In this document: positions 34,544 to 44,230 of the stretch, in pieces
How positions within the stretch are numbered: position 1 is the first letter of the stretch
Layout of the letters: every line of letters begins with the position of its first letter
Assembly (NCBI RefSeq): GCF_003231285.1
Contig: NZ_QKNS01000008.1
Location: 234,981 to 298,980 of the forward strand
Reading direction: 5' to 3'
Length of the DNA: 64,000 nt
Source: Hymenobacter sediminis
GTDB lineage: Bacteria > Bacteroidota > Bacteroidia > Cytophagales > Hymenobacteraceae
The notes under the pieces: model-generated
What the model was told of the DNA's origin: nothing
The model's input: only the letters and a program-made list of their open reading frames with translations
The model's database searches: none
Position numbers and translations under genes: made by a program

Positions 34544-35743
34544 ATGAGCAACGTGCTACTTTACCTGTTTTGGGCGGCTTTCGCCGTGTCCTTTTACACT
34601 TATGTAGGCTATGGCCTGGTTGCCTGGGCCTTGGCCCGCCTCACCCGGCTAGTGCGCCCGGCCCGGCCGCTAGCTTTTTTCGAGCCCGACGTTACGCTGG
34701 TAGTACCGGCTTATAACGAGGCCGATATTCTCGACGATAAAGTAGCCAATTGCCTGGCCCTGGACTACCCCCGCGAAAAGCTGCGGCTCATGTTTATCAC
34801 CGATGGCTCTACCGATAACTCGGCCGAAGTGCTGGCCCGCTACCCCCAGGTAGAGCACCTGCACTCCCCTTTCCGCGGTGGTAAGTCGTTGGCCGAAAAC
34901 CGGGCCATGGAGTATGTGCGCACGCCCTACGTGGTGTTCACCGACTGTAACTCCTTCCTGAACCCCACCGCCGTGCGCGAAATGGTAAAACACTACCAAG
35001 ATCCGCAGGTAGGCGCCGTGTCGGGCGAGAAGAAGGTTCTGGCCCACGACTCGGCCTCCGGGGCCGGCGAAGGGCTTTACTGGAAGTACGAATCCTTCCT
35101 CAAGCGTTGCGACTCCGAAATCTACTCTCTCATGGGGGCTGCCGGCGAGCTGGTTTCTTTCCGCTCCAACCTGTTCCAGCCCCTGGAAAAGGACACCATC
35201 CTCGACGACTTCATTCAGTCGCTGCGCATTGTGGAGAAGGGCTACCGCGTGGTGTATGAACCAGCCGCTTACGCCGCCGAAGCACCTTCGGCCTCTTTGG
35301 CCGAAGAAATGAAGCGCAAAATCCGCATCTGCGCGGGCGGGTGGCAGTCGATGGTACGGTTGCGCTCTTTGCTGAACCCACTTCGGCAGCCACTAGTGAC
35401 GTTCCTGTACGTGTCGCACCGGGTGTTGCGCTGGAGCATCACGCCGGTGGCGCTGGCCTTGCTGCTGGTGCTGGGCGCCGTGCTGGCCGCCACGCAGGGC
35501 GGTTTCTACACCTTGTTCTTTGCCGGCCAAGTGCTGTTCTACGGGCTGGCCTACCTCGGCTGGCTGGCTGAAAGCCGGGGCCGCAGCATCAAGCCCCTAC
35601 TGGTGCCACTCTATTTTACTATCATGAACGTGGCCGTGTTTGCCGGCTTCCGGCGCTACCTGCGCAATGCCCAGCCGGCCGCCTGGGAAAAAGCCGCCCG
35701 CAATCAACCCCTTGAAGGCAATCTGAGCATTCCGAAAGCCTAA
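34544..35743 (+). CDS. membrane GT2 glycosyltransferase
   Basis: A 399-residue processive-type GT2. One N-terminal TM helix (4-30), then VTLVVPAYNEADILDDKV, LMFITDGSTDNS, VVFTDCNSFLNP (DCN in the DxD position), EYGL-like acceptor segment GEGLYWKYESFLK, and RKIRICAGGWQSM in the QxxRW position. Three C-terminal TM helices (about 290-365). Similar in layout to the gene at 33113 but not a close copy. Function: elongation of the EPS repeat. Confidence 0.9.
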   Translation: MSNVLLYLFWAAFAVSFYTYVGYGLVAWALARLTRLVRPARPLAFFEPDVTLVVPAYNEADILDDKVANCLALDYPREKLRLMFITDGSTDNSAEVLARYPQVEHLHSPFRGGKSLAENRAMEYVRTPYVVFTDCNSFLNPTAVREMVKHYQDPQVGAVSGEKKVLAHDSASGAGEGLYWKYESFLKRCDSEIYSLMGAAGELVSFRSNLFQPLEKDTILDDFIQSLRIVEKGYRVVYEPAAYAAEAPSASLAEEMKRKIRICAGGWQSMVRLRSLLNPLRQPLVTFLYVSHRVLRWSITPVALALLLVLGAVLAATQGGFYTLFFAGQVLFYGLAYLGWLAESRGRSIKPLLVPLYFTIMNVAVFAGFRRYLRNAQPAAWEKAARNQPLEGNLSIPKA

Positions 35744-35806
35744 ATCCCGCTCTGCTTACTACCCCACCCACCCATTCGTAAGCCGTTCACCCAACTTTCC
35801 TCGGCG

Positions 35807-36688
35807 ATGAGAATAGCCCACCTAATTATGGCGCACAAAGGCCCGGAGCAAATTGTCCGCCTGGTGACGTCCATGGCCCACGAAGGCGCCGACTTTTACA
35901 TTCACCTGGATGCAAAGGCCGACCGCCGGGAGTTTGAGTTTCTGGAAACCTTGCCCGGCGTGCGCCTCACCACCACCCGCATGTACGTGCGCTGGGCTTC
36001 CTACCGCTTCACCAAAGCCATTCTGGAGTGCACCCGCGAAATTCTGGCTACCGGCATTGACTACGACTTCGTCAACCTGATGAGCGCGCAGGACTACCCC
36101 ATCAAGCCAGCCGAAGCCATCCACGACTTCTTCGCCCGTAACATCGGGCGGTCTTTCCTCTCGTTTGAGTCGAATGAAGAAGACTCGGCGTGGTGGGCGC
36201 ACGCCATGAGCCGGGTAGAGCTGTACCACTCCACTTATTTCAAGTTTAAGGGCCAGTACGTGCTGCAGGCCATCATCAACAGGGTGCTGCCCAAGCGCAA
36301 GTTCCCGCTGCCTTACACCCTCTACGGCGGTATGGATGGCTCGTGGTGGACTATCAGCCGCACCTGCGCGCAGTATCTAATTGATTTTGTGGATAGTAAT
36401 CCTACCTTGGAGCGGTTCTCGATGTTTACCTGGGGCTCCGATGAGTTCCTGATTTCGACTATCCTGATGAACTCGCCCTACCGGTCTACCATCGTGAATG
36501 ACAACTACCGGTACATCGACTGGAGCCAGGGGGGCGCTAACCCCAAGGTGCTGACCGCCGATGACTTTGAGAGCTTGCGCGACAGCCACAAGCTGTTCGC
36601 TCGCAAGTTCGATACCGAGGTGGACACCACGGTTCTGGATCTGGTAGATGAGTACCTGCTGGCGGCTCCCCTACAACCCGTTTCCTGA
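35807..36688 (+). CDS. core-2/I-branching-type glycosyltransferase (GT14)
   Basis: A 293-residue transferase resembling the beta-1,6-N-acetylglucosaminyltransferase family GT14. It opens MRIAHLIMAHKGPEQIVRLV and has FYIHLDAKADR, VRWASYRFTKAI, FVNLMSAQDYPIK, MDGSWWTISR and MFTWGSDEFLISTIL, the usual order of the family, including a WxSDE-type acidic site. In bacterial EPS clusters these enzymes add branching sugars, often xylose or GlcNAc. The specificity is unknown. Confidence 0.9.
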   Translation: MRIAHLIMAHKGPEQIVRLVTSMAHEGADFYIHLDAKADRREFEFLETLPGVRLTTTRMYVRWASYRFTKAILECTREILATGIDYDFVNLMSAQDYPIKPAEAIHDFFARNIGRSFLSFESNEEDSAWWAHAMSRVELYHSTYFKFKGQYVLQAIINRVLPKRKFPLPYTLYGGMDGSWWTISRTCAQYLIDFVDSNPTLERFSMFTWGSDEFLISTILMNSPYRSTIVNDNYRYIDWSQGGANPKVLTADDFESLRDSHKLFARKFDTEVDTTVLDLVDEYLLAAPLQPVS

Positions 36689-36694
36689 TTATTG

Positions 36695-36714
36695 GCGGCC
36701 GCTTCGGTGGCCGC
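36695..36714 (+). other. intra-operon hairpin
   Basis: GCGGCC-gcttcggt-GGCCGC in the 44-base gap before the GT4 gene, without a T-run. Similar in placement to the hairpin at 30714. Confidence 0.4.
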
Positions 36715-36732
36715 TTCACCAGCCTTATTCCT

Positions 36733-37974
36733 ATGGAAAGCATTCTACACGGCCGTGATATTGTGGTAGTGGGGCAGCAGCCCTGGGACACCGAAATTGG
36801 CAGCAACTGCAAGAATATTGCCCTGGAGTTTGCCCGCCACAACCGGGTTCTTTACGTCAACTCGCCCCTGGACCGCAACACGGTGCTCAAGCACCGCCGA
36901 GAGGCCCGCATTCAGCAGCGCCTGCGGGTAATTCGGGGCGAGGAGCGTGCCTTGGAGGTAGTGGATGAAAACCTGTGGGTGCTCACCCCCGACAGCATGG
37001 TGGAATCCATCAACTGGCTCCCCCCCTCGCCGGTGTACACCGTGTTCAACAAGCTGAACAACCGCCGCTTTGCGGCTTCCATCCAGAGCGGCATTCAGGC
37101 ACTGGGCTTTCAGGATTTCGTGTTATTCAACGACAACGACATCTTCCGCAGCTTCTACCTGAAGGAGCTGCTGAAACCCGCCGTGAGCGTGTACTACTCC
37201 CGCGACTATATGCTGGCGGTGGACTACTGGCGCAAACACGGCCGCCACTTGGAACCCCAGCTCATTGCCAAAAGCGACGTGTGCGTGGCTAACTCCAGCT
37301 ACTTGGCCTCCTACTGCCAGCGCTACAATCCTAACTCCTACTACGTAGGCCAGGGTTGCGACGTAGCCCCTACCCCCCTTGCCTCTCCCGAAGCCGCCCC
37401 TGCCGACCTAGCCGGCATCCGCGGGCCTATTATTGGCTACGTAGGTGCGCTGGTGAGCTTGCGACTGGATATAAAACTGCTTCAGGCCATTGCCGAACAG
37501 CGCCCCAACTGGAGCTTGGTATTGGTGGGCCCCGAGGACGAGGAGTTCCGGGCTAGTGCCCTGCATAAGCTGCCCAACGTGCACTTCCTGGGGCCGAAAA
37601 AGCCGGAAGAATTGCCTGCCTATATCCGGCAGTTCGCCGTGTGCCTCAACCCCCAGCTCGTCAATGACATGACCATTGGCAATTACCCGCGCAAGATTGA
37701 TGAGTACCTGGCCTTGGGTAAGCCCGTAGTTGCTACCCGCACCCAGGCCATGGATATTTTCGCGGAGCACACGTACTTGGCTGAATCGGCCGCTGACTAC
37801 GTGCGCCTGATTGAGCAGGCCCTGTGGGAAGACTCGGCGGAGCTGCAGCACAGCCGCGCCGCGTTTGCCGCTACCCATACCTGGGAAAACAGCGTCCGCC
37901 AAATTTATGAGGCCATCCGGACGGTGGCCCCTACCCCTACGCCGGGGCCAGATGTTGCCTTGGCTCATGCCTGA
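36733..37974 (+). CDS. GT-B (GT4-like) glycosyltransferase
   Basis: A 413-residue soluble GT-B transferase. The N-half contains IVVVGQQPWDTEIGSNC, RVLYVNSPLDRNT and YYSRDYMLAVDYWRKHG. The C-half has IIGYVGALVSLRLD, WSLVLVGPEDE, NVHFLGPKKPEELPAYI and the donor-binding NYPRKIDEYLALGKPVVATRT. This matches glycosyltransferases of EPS clusters that lack the standard EX7E strictly but keep the KIDEYLALGKP position (compare E-x7-E). Donor unknown. Confidence 0.9.
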   Translation: MESILHGRDIVVVGQQPWDTEIGSNCKNIALEFARHNRVLYVNSPLDRNTVLKHRREARIQQRLRVIRGEERALEVVDENLWVLTPDSMVESINWLPPSPVYTVFNKLNNRRFAASIQSGIQALGFQDFVLFNDNDIFRSFYLKELLKPAVSVYYSRDYMLAVDYWRKHGRHLEPQLIAKSDVCVANSSYLASYCQRYNPNSYYVGQGCDVAPTPLASPEAAPADLAGIRGPIIGYVGALVSLRLDIKLLQAIAEQRPNWSLVLVGPEDEEFRASALHKLPNVHFLGPKKPEELPAYIRQFAVCLNPQLVNDMTIGNYPRKIDEYLALGKPVVATRTQAMDIFAEHTYLAESAADYVRLIEQALWEDSAELQHSRAAFAATHTWENSVRQIYEAIRTVAPTPTPGPDVALAHA

Positions 37975-38028
37975 TAAGCGCACTTCCCCTCTGCCTACCT
38001 GCCCCACACCGTTATTCCCTGCTACCTG

Positions 38029-39378
38029 ATGCTTGCACTTTTTAAGAACCGACACGTTTTGTCCCTGACGGGAAACGGTGTAATGGCTGTGTTCAGCATC
38101 CTGACCTATAGTATCCTATATCGGTTTCTGCCCGAGACGGATATGGGGAACTGGGTGTTTTTCCAGTTTGCCTTTCTGCTGCTCGACACCTTCCGGACCG
38201 GACTGCTGCAAACGCCTCTTATTAAGTTTTACGCCGGCGCCGATGCCGCCCGCCAAACCACCGTGGCGGGCTCTTCGTGGTTTATTGGCCTGCTGGTTAC
38301 TGGGTTCTTTGTGGTCTTGAACGTGGTAGCCCTACCCCTCGCTCCCTACACCAATGATACCGGCGTGCTGCTGCTGCTGGCTTATTTTGGCATCAGCCTA
38401 GTGGTAACCTTGCCCTTCAACGTGGCGGTGTGGCTGCTGCAGGCCGAGCAGCGCTTCGATGCTATTCTGGCAATCCGGCTTCTCAACCAGGGCTCCTTTA
38501 TTCTTCTGACGGTGCTGCTGTACCTGCTGGACAAAATCAGCCTGCAGGGCATTGTGTATTCTTTTCTGGCCAGTTCTCTACTGACAAGTGTGATGGCGCT
38601 GGTGATGGGTTGGGCGCGCCTGGGTGCGCTGCGCCACAAAACCTCTGAGTGCGTGGCCGAGGTATTTCATTTCGGGAAGTACAGTTTCGGCACTTTTTTG
38701 TGCGCTACTCTACTGCGCAGCTCCGATACCTTCATCATCAAATTTATGCTGGGCCCAGCCGCGCTGGCCGTGTACAACCTGCCCCAGCGCTTGCTCGAAA
38801 TCATTGAAATTCCGCTACGTAGTGGCCTAGCTACGGCTATGCCCGATATGTCGGCGGCCATGAACCGCAAGCGCAACGACGAGGTAGCCTACACGCTCAA
38901 GAAATACGCCGGCTCGCTTACCCTGCTCTTCATCCCAATTACCATTGGGGTGCTGATTTTTGCTGACGTAATTGTGTACATCATTGGCGGGCAGAAGTAC
39001 GTACACACTGAGGCGGCCAACATCTACCGCATCATGATTGTGTGCGCCCTGCTGTTCCCCATTGAGCGGTTTTTGGGTGTTACCCTGGACATCATCAACA
39101 AACCCCAGCTAAACCTGATTAAGGTGCTGATTGCCCTGGCCATCAACACCACCGCCGATATTATCTGCATCAAGTTTACGGGTAGCATTTACGGAGCCGC
39201 AGTGGCCTCCGCCTTCACACTGGTAGCCAGCCTGGGCTATGGCTACTGGATCCTCAATAAGTACCTACCGCTGGATTATCAGGACATCTTCCCCCTGGCC
39301 CTGGCCGAGTTTAAAAGCCGGCTAGATGTGCTTTTCCGGAAGGTCAAGCTTATTACGAATAGGAACCCAAGCGTATGA
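38029..39378 (+). CDS. Wzx-type polysaccharide flippase
   Basis: A 449-residue polytopic protein of the MOP superfamily (PST/Wzx). About 12-14 hydrophobic helices run through the sequence. It starts at LTGNGVMAVFSILTYSILYRFL, with RTGLLQTPLIKFYAG and FHFGKYSFGTFLCATLLRSSDTFIIKFMLGPAALAVYNLPQRLLEI, the latter being the usual central region, and C-terminal NTTADIICIKFTGSIYGAAVASAF. It would flip the undecaprenyl-linked repeat unit to the periplasm for polymerisation by the Wzy-like protein. It ends in an ATGA overlap with the next gene. Confidence 0.92.
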   Translation: MLALFKNRHVLSLTGNGVMAVFSILTYSILYRFLPETDMGNWVFFQFAFLLLDTFRTGLLQTPLIKFYAGADAARQTTVAGSSWFIGLLVTGFFVVLNVVALPLAPYTNDTGVLLLLAYFGISLVVTLPFNVAVWLLQAEQRFDAILAIRLLNQGSFILLTVLLYLLDKISLQGIVYSFLASSLLTSVMALVMGWARLGALRHKTSECVAEVFHFGKYSFGTFLCATLLRSSDTFIIKFMLGPAALAVYNLPQRLLEIIEIPLRSGLATAMPDMSAAMNRKRNDEVAYTLKKYAGSLTLLFIPITIGVLIFADVIVYIIGGQKYVHTEAANIYRIMIVCALLFPIERFLGVTLDIINKPQLNLIKVLIALAINTTADIICIKFTGSIYGAAVASAFTLVASLGYGYWILNKYLPLDYQDIFPLALAEFKSRLDVLFRKVKLITNRNPSV

Positions 39379-40373
39379 AGAATTTAGTCGTCCTCTCCTA
39401 TGGTCGGAGAAACGAGTATCAGCGAGCAATATTTGCAGTGTTGAGCTTCTGGGCGTGGTATAGTGGAGATAAGGCGGGGATTCAGACCATCATCTACACT
39501 GATAATCCAGAGTACTTCCGGCCTTATCTGGCTGGCATTTCGGTGCACTACGAACTCCTGACCCCAGCACGGCTAACCCAGATGCGGGGCCCGGCCCAGT
39601 ATGTCCATCGCGTAAAGGCCCTGATTCTGGAGCACAGCTTCGAGCTGTTTCCGAGCCACGACGTATTCTATATCGATACCGACACTTTCTTCACCGCCGA
39701 TCCGGTAGGGTTGCTCAGCCGCCTGGAGCCAGGCACCAGCCTGATGCACCAGCCGGAATATCTGATGGTGGATGCGGTACGCGAGTTTGCCCGCTTCGGG
39801 CAGCAGCACTACCCCGAGCAGTTTTTGAAACTGTTGGAAAACGAAGTATTTGAGGTAGCTGGCCAACCCACTCGCTTCTACTCCCGCCAAGTAGCCTGGA
39901 ACTCTGGCTTGTTGGGTATTAGCCATGAGCAGTTACCGTTACTGCCAGACATCCGACGGGTATTGGACACGTTTTTTGAGCGCACCGGGTGGTTCGTTAG
40001 TGAGCAGCTAGCTTTTTCGCTGGTTTTGCAGAACCGCACCCAACTGCAGAGCGGGCAGGCTTACCTGTTCCACTATTGGGGCCGGCGGCAGAAGCACATC
40101 ATGGACCGGCAGCTTTCTATTCTGATCCAGAAGAACTTCGCGCAAGCCTCGCTGGCTGAGCGACTATACTGCGTGCATCAGCTCACGGTGCAGTGGCAGC
40201 GCGAGGTGGAGTGCGACCGGCTCCGCGAGGGGTCTCTCTACGCCTTTGCTCACCGCCAGCCTACCGCCGGCATTAAGTACGCTCTGAAGTCCCTGACGAA
40301 AGGCCCACTGAGCCGCTACTTTGTGCGTAGGCTGCTGGCCTTGGGCCGTCGTCATCTTTCTAAAGCTGCCTAA
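39375..40373 (+). CDS. putative nucleotide-sugar transferase, GT-A fold, family unclear
   Basis: A 332-residue protein translationally coupled to the flippase (4-base overlap). It shows a GT-A-like layout: NLVVLSYGRRNEYQRA start, GIQTIIYTDNPEYF, and a clear DxD motif (YIDTDTFF, Asp101 and Asp103) with an earlier KALILEHSF stretch. No signal peptide. It is similar to GT8/GT77-type enzymes in motif order, but the family is not certain. Position at the end of the EPS operon, before a strong terminator, supports an additional sugar-adding role. Confidence 0.65.
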   Translation: MKNLVVLSYGRRNEYQRAIFAVLSFWAWYSGDKAGIQTIIYTDNPEYFRPYLAGISVHYELLTPARLTQMRGPAQYVHRVKALILEHSFELFPSHDVFYIDTDTFFTADPVGLLSRLEPGTSLMHQPEYLMVDAVREFARFGQQHYPEQFLKLLENEVFEVAGQPTRFYSRQVAWNSGLLGISHEQLPLLPDIRRVLDTFFERTGWFVSEQLAFSLVLQNRTQLQSGQAYLFHYWGRRQKHIMDRQLSILIQKNFAQASLAERLYCVHQLTVQWQREVECDRLREGSLYAFAHRQPTAGIKYALKSLTKGPLSRYFVRRLLALGRRHLSKAA

Positions 40374-40425
40374 AATAACAGCGGCCACTCCCGTTTTTAA
40401 CTGCCGGGAGTGGCCGCTGTTATTT
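40373..40425. terminator. bidirectional terminator, 21-bp perfect stem
   Basis: AAATAACAGCGGCCACTCCCG and its exact complement around an 11-nt loop, between the EPS operon and the convergent hydrolase. Confidence 0.93.
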
Positions 40426-40463
40426 GACAGGCGAGACCGAGGCGTAGGTCGTTCGCTGAGGGG

Positions 40464-43400
40464 TTACCGAGCCAGCACTATCCGCTGGTTTTGCACACCG
40501 GCGGGGGTAGTAAGCCGCACCAGGTACACACCGGTTGGCAGGCCCTGAGCGTGTAGGGTAACCCGTTGGGTAACTCCGGCCTCCACAGTTCCTACGAGGA
40601 GCTGGCGTACCATCTGGCCCTGTAAGTCATAAACCGCCAAGGTAGCCGGCCCCGTAGTCGTCGGACGAAATGTAACTTCGCTGCTGGTAACCACGGGGTT
40701 GGGCGCTACAGCCAGGGTAGCACCCTCTGCTGTGCGTGCTACCTCTGATGCCGGACCGGCGGCGCGCATCTCACTGGTAGCAGTGGCCGATAGGCTAGCG
40801 GTTGAGCTAGTGTAAGGTGCCAGCTGGCTACCCGGAATCGGGCCTTCCATGGTGCCATTGGGTAGCTGCCACGCTACCGATACCAAGTCGCCGCCACCTT
40901 GCTCTTTGTGCAGCGCTTCCACATAGTAACGCCGACCGGCCGTAAGGGTAATCGGAGCCGATTTTTGGCTGGCATACTTGTTCCACTCGCGTGCGTTGGT
41001 ATGACCGGTTACCGAGGCTATCCGCACTTTACGGGTAGGGTCCTCATCGGTGCTCAGCCACAGTTCGCAGTTGTCGTCGCCGGCAATCCAGAAGGTGTAG
41101 GCACCCGTCTGGGGCGGGATGACGTAGCCCCGGATTCGGGCACCGTAGTTGTCCCCTACGTTGCTGGGGCTTTCAAACTGGATCAGCTGGCTGGTAGAGG
41201 TAGGCGCGGTTTGCACCGGAATGTTGCTCACGGCCGAGCCATTCACGTTATTCCACTGCTCGCGCAGCAGGCTGCCCGTAGCCGGCGTGGGGGTAGGCAC
41301 ACTGCCGCTACTGCCCGGAGAGGGCACCACGAAGAGTGGCGTTTCGGTTACCAGTACGCTTAGCTGCCCGTTCTGCAGATTTACGCGCTGCACTGCCAAT
41401 GCGCTACCGCTAGTGGGTCGGTACACGTCGGCGTAGGTGGCAGACCCCAGGTTAAGGGTATACTGCACCGTGCGCCCCCGCTCATCGGGTACTACCAGTG
41501 CGTAGGCCGACTGCCCATTCAGCTCGTAGCGGTCCACTACAGGGTTAGCGTTCAGGCTTTCCTTGAAGGTGTATTCACCAAGCAACTGGTTGGCTTGAGT
41601 AAGATACTTAGTAGCCAAGCGCGGGGTGCGGTCGGCGTTCAGCAGGCCCATCGTGGCAAATTGCGTGGAGCTGCCAGGGTTATCATCGTAGAGCTGGTAG
41701 AAGAATACCCGTTCCACACCGTAGCGCGGGTAGAGCAAAGCCGTACGCAGAATCCAGTCGGCCTGAGTTTCCTGTACCGAGCGGTTGCCGATGGCAATGG
41801 CCTTGAATGGGCTGCCCTGGTTGGTATCGAAGCCGGTTTCGGTAATCCAGACCGGCATGCTGCCGCAGTACTGGCGCGACATCTGCACGAAGTTGCGGGC
41901 TACCGAGGCGGCATCCGACAGCTCAGGAGCGGCCCCGCGGGTAGAGTTGCCGCCCTGCGAGGTGCCGGCGTCGTTGGAATAATTGTGGTAGTTGATGATG
42001 TCCCAGCACAGGTTCACGCTGCCATCGGGGCGGTAGCCGCGGTTCTGACGGCACCACTCCACCATGCTTTTCACGTACTCCGGGTCGGGCTTGGCCAAAC
42101 CGGCCATTACCACCTGCATGTTGGGGTCAGCGTTTTTCACCCCAATGCCGGGGCCCATGGTGTTCTTGTGCCCATCGTAGAAAGCCGATAGGTTGGCGGC
42201 ATACTGAGTCGGAGTCTGGTAGGCTTTGGCGCCCTTCCACCACTTGTCCCGCTCGTTGTCGCACTCCATGTACTTAATCAGGTTCAGACCAATCTTCACC
42301 TCATTAATACCATCACCGGGCCAGCGGGGGGTAGAGTTTACCGTTACCAAGCTACGATTTAAGGCCGTGTTGCTGCCGTACCGGGCCGCAAACTGGAAGC
42401 CCATCCGAGCCTGCTCGCGGTACGAAGTGGGCTTGCTGAAGTCAGCTCCGCCGCGCACCGGCACGTTTTCATGGTCGCGCTGATCGGCTGGCCAAGTGTT
42501 CAATAGCCACTTGGGCAGCGTTTTGATGCAGGCCAGTACTTCAATGCCTTCTGACTTGAGGCGCTGGTACATGGCATCATAGTTCCAACCTCCGCTGTGG
42601 GTAGGGTTGAACGTGTAGCTGCCTTCCGTCGATTCCAGCCGCTCCCAGTCGAGGTAGTGGCGCATGCCGGTAAAGTTCTTCATACCAGCCAGCCGCGAGG
42701 CTTCCACTTCCCAGGGGCGGTTAGGGTCTTCCAGGTCCCACTCAAAAGCGTTGACTCCTAACGACTGCTTGAACTTAAGTGCCCGCGCCGTAGTACCGGG
42801 GGTAGGCGGAGTAACAGGATTCGGAGTGATGGGGGTTGTCGAGAGGGAGGGCAACACCGTCAGGTTTTGGCTGGCGCTAGCAGCCAGATAGGCCGTGCTG
42901 CCGGCCTGGGAAGCCGTGATGGTGGTAGTACCCGCACCAACCACCGTAGCGGTCCATTGCCCACCGGCATTGGAAACCGAAACCACCGCTGGGTTAGAGG
43001 AAGCGAAGGTGATGGGCGTAGTTGGGTTGGTGCTGGTGGCGTTGAGGGCAAAAGGCGCCGCACCTACAGTTTTACCAGGCAGCGTACCGAAGCTAATAAC
43101 AGCCTGGGCCTGGCCTGGCGCAGGTGTAGATGAGCCGCTGGCTGCCCCGAACACCTGAATCTTGTGCGGCATGTTGTTGCTGTACTTGCGCACTACAATG
43201 GCATCGGCTACTACGGGCGCAGCCGTTTTCAGCTCCACCCACTGCTGATAGAGTACCCCGGTAAAAGTACCCAGCAACGTGCGCTGGGAGCCATTCAAGG
43301 CGTAGATAGTAGCCGGATTATCAACAAAGGAACCCTCAAAGTCGTAGAGCCGCAGGCGGGTAATAGAAGTGCGCTCAGCCAACTTTAGCGTAACATCTAC

Positions 43401-43607
43401 GTACTGGAAGTTAGTAGGAACCCAGTGGTTGCGGACTAGGTCATTCAGGTCATCGTTCAGCCAGGGCGAATAGTCCTGACCGGTGTTTACGCTGGGCATA
43501 ATGGCGGTAATGCCGATGCGCTTTTCGGTTTGCGCCTGGCTGTTAAAAGCCAGAAAAAAGCACGCAATGAAGGCCAGCAGCGTCATCCATCCAGATAATT
43601 TCCCCAT
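40464..43607 (-). CDS. secreted clan-A glycoside hydrolase with PA14 domain and T9SS tail
   Basis: A 1047-residue exported enzyme. Signal peptide (residues 1-25, FFLAFNSQAQ), discoidin-like region (about 30-155), Big_2-type Ig domain (about 165-255), Pro-rich linker, then a TIM-barrel hydrolase of clan A (about 275-770). Candidate acid/base Glu452 lies in ECDNERD and candidate nucleophile Glu590 in VWITETGFD. A PA14/GLEYA-like carbohydrate-binding domain (about 790-935; SLLREQWNNVNG, YTFWIAGDDNCELWLSTDED) precedes a type A T9SS tail (about 965-1047; VAPNPVVTSSE, VYDLQGQMV, GVYLVRL). The family may be near GH39 or an unassigned group. It faces the EPS operon, so it may trim the secreted polymer. 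Confidence 0.85.
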   Translation of the reverse strand: MGKLSGWMTLLAFIACFFLAFNSQAQTEKRIGITAIMPSVNTGQDYSPWLNDDLNDLVRNHWVPTNFQYVDVTLKLAERTSITRLRLYDFEGSFVDNPATIYALNGSQRTLLGTFTGVLYQQWVELKTAAPVVADAIVVRKYSNNMPHKIQVFGAASGSSTPAPGQAQAVISFGTLPGKTVGAAPFALNATSTNPTTPITFASSNPAVVSVSNAGGQWTATVVGAGTTTITASQAGSTAYLAASASQNLTVLPSLSTTPITPNPVTPPTPGTTARALKFKQSLGVNAFEWDLEDPNRPWEVEASRLAGMKNFTGMRHYLDWERLESTEGSYTFNPTHSGGWNYDAMYQRLKSEGIEVLACIKTLPKWLLNTWPADQRDHENVPVRGGADFSKPTSYREQARMGFQFAARYGSNTALNRSLVTVNSTPRWPGDGINEVKIGLNLIKYMECDNERDKWWKGAKAYQTPTQYAANLSAFYDGHKNTMGPGIGVKNADPNMQVVMAGLAKPDPEYVKSMVEWCRQNRGYRPDGSVNLCWDIINYHNYSNDAGTSQGGNSTRGAAPELSDAASVARNFVQMSRQYCGSMPVWITETGFDTNQGSPFKAIAIGNRSVQETQADWILRTALLYPRYGVERVFFYQLYDDNPGSSTQFATMGLLNADRTPRLATKYLTQANQLLGEYTFKESLNANPVVDRYELNGQSAYALVVPDERGRTVQYTLNLGSATYADVYRPTSGSALAVQRVNLQNGQLSVLVTETPLFVVPSPGSSGSVPTPTPATGSLLREQWNNVNGSAVSNIPVQTAPTSTSQLIQFESPSNVGDNYGARIRGYVIPPQTGAYTFWIAGDDNCELWLSTDEDPTRKVRIASVTGHTNAREWNKYASQKSAPITLTAGRRYYVEALHKEQGGGDLVSVAWQLPNGTMEGPIPGSQLAPYTSSTASLSATATSEMRAAGPASEVARTAEGATLAVAPNPVVTSSEVTFRPTTTGPATLAVYDLQGQMVRQLLVGTVEAGVTQRVTLHAQGLPTGVYLVRLTTPAGVQNQRIVLAR

Positions 43608-44230
43608 CTCGAAAGAAGTTTGGTGAAGCAGTAAGTAGCAGAACGCTACTCCTTTTTGGTTGCTAAACCGGCCGCCTTGCGGGGGGGCCGGGGGTGGTAG
43701 TGGTGGGGGGAACAGATCGGGTTTCTGCAGTTACCTTAGCAGCTGCAGCACAGTACTATTTCTTCTCACGTACCTCTTCGTTGGGCCTGAATAGCAACTG
43801 AGTCTATCCTGCTCAGCCTTTCTGAAGAACTACCTCTTCCCCGAGGGAAGCTCCGCGTTTACTGCCTTTAGGTGGCAGGCAAACTGTATCCGAATGCGTA
43901 TCTCCTACCCTTCTACTTCGGACAAGCTGTCCGGAGCAGAAGCTATTTGTTGGTATTGGTGTTCAGATCTGGAGCTGCGGCGCCCAACTCCGTTTTCCTG
44001 TTGCTGATATTATACATTTCCCGTTAACCAGCACAGCATGTCAGTCGTTCAAATTTCGTAAAAAATACAATTAGTCAATACTACATACTCCCTAAATCGT
44101 TGGATAATCAGCATTTTAGCAATTTTTCAAAATTTGATATCGTAATTATACAATACAAAAAGCAATAAGCAGGAGCACAATCGTATTGGCCTTTTACAAT
44201 ATAGCTGAACAGCCGTTCAGCCAACCTGCC
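43608..44230. other. intergenic region
   Basis: 623 bases. 43608-44000 is G/C-rich with a G-run near 43681, and 44030-44170 is strongly AT-rich, probably the promoter zone for the hydrolase on the reverse strand. No gene, clear terminator or conserved RNA is seen. Confidence 0.5.
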
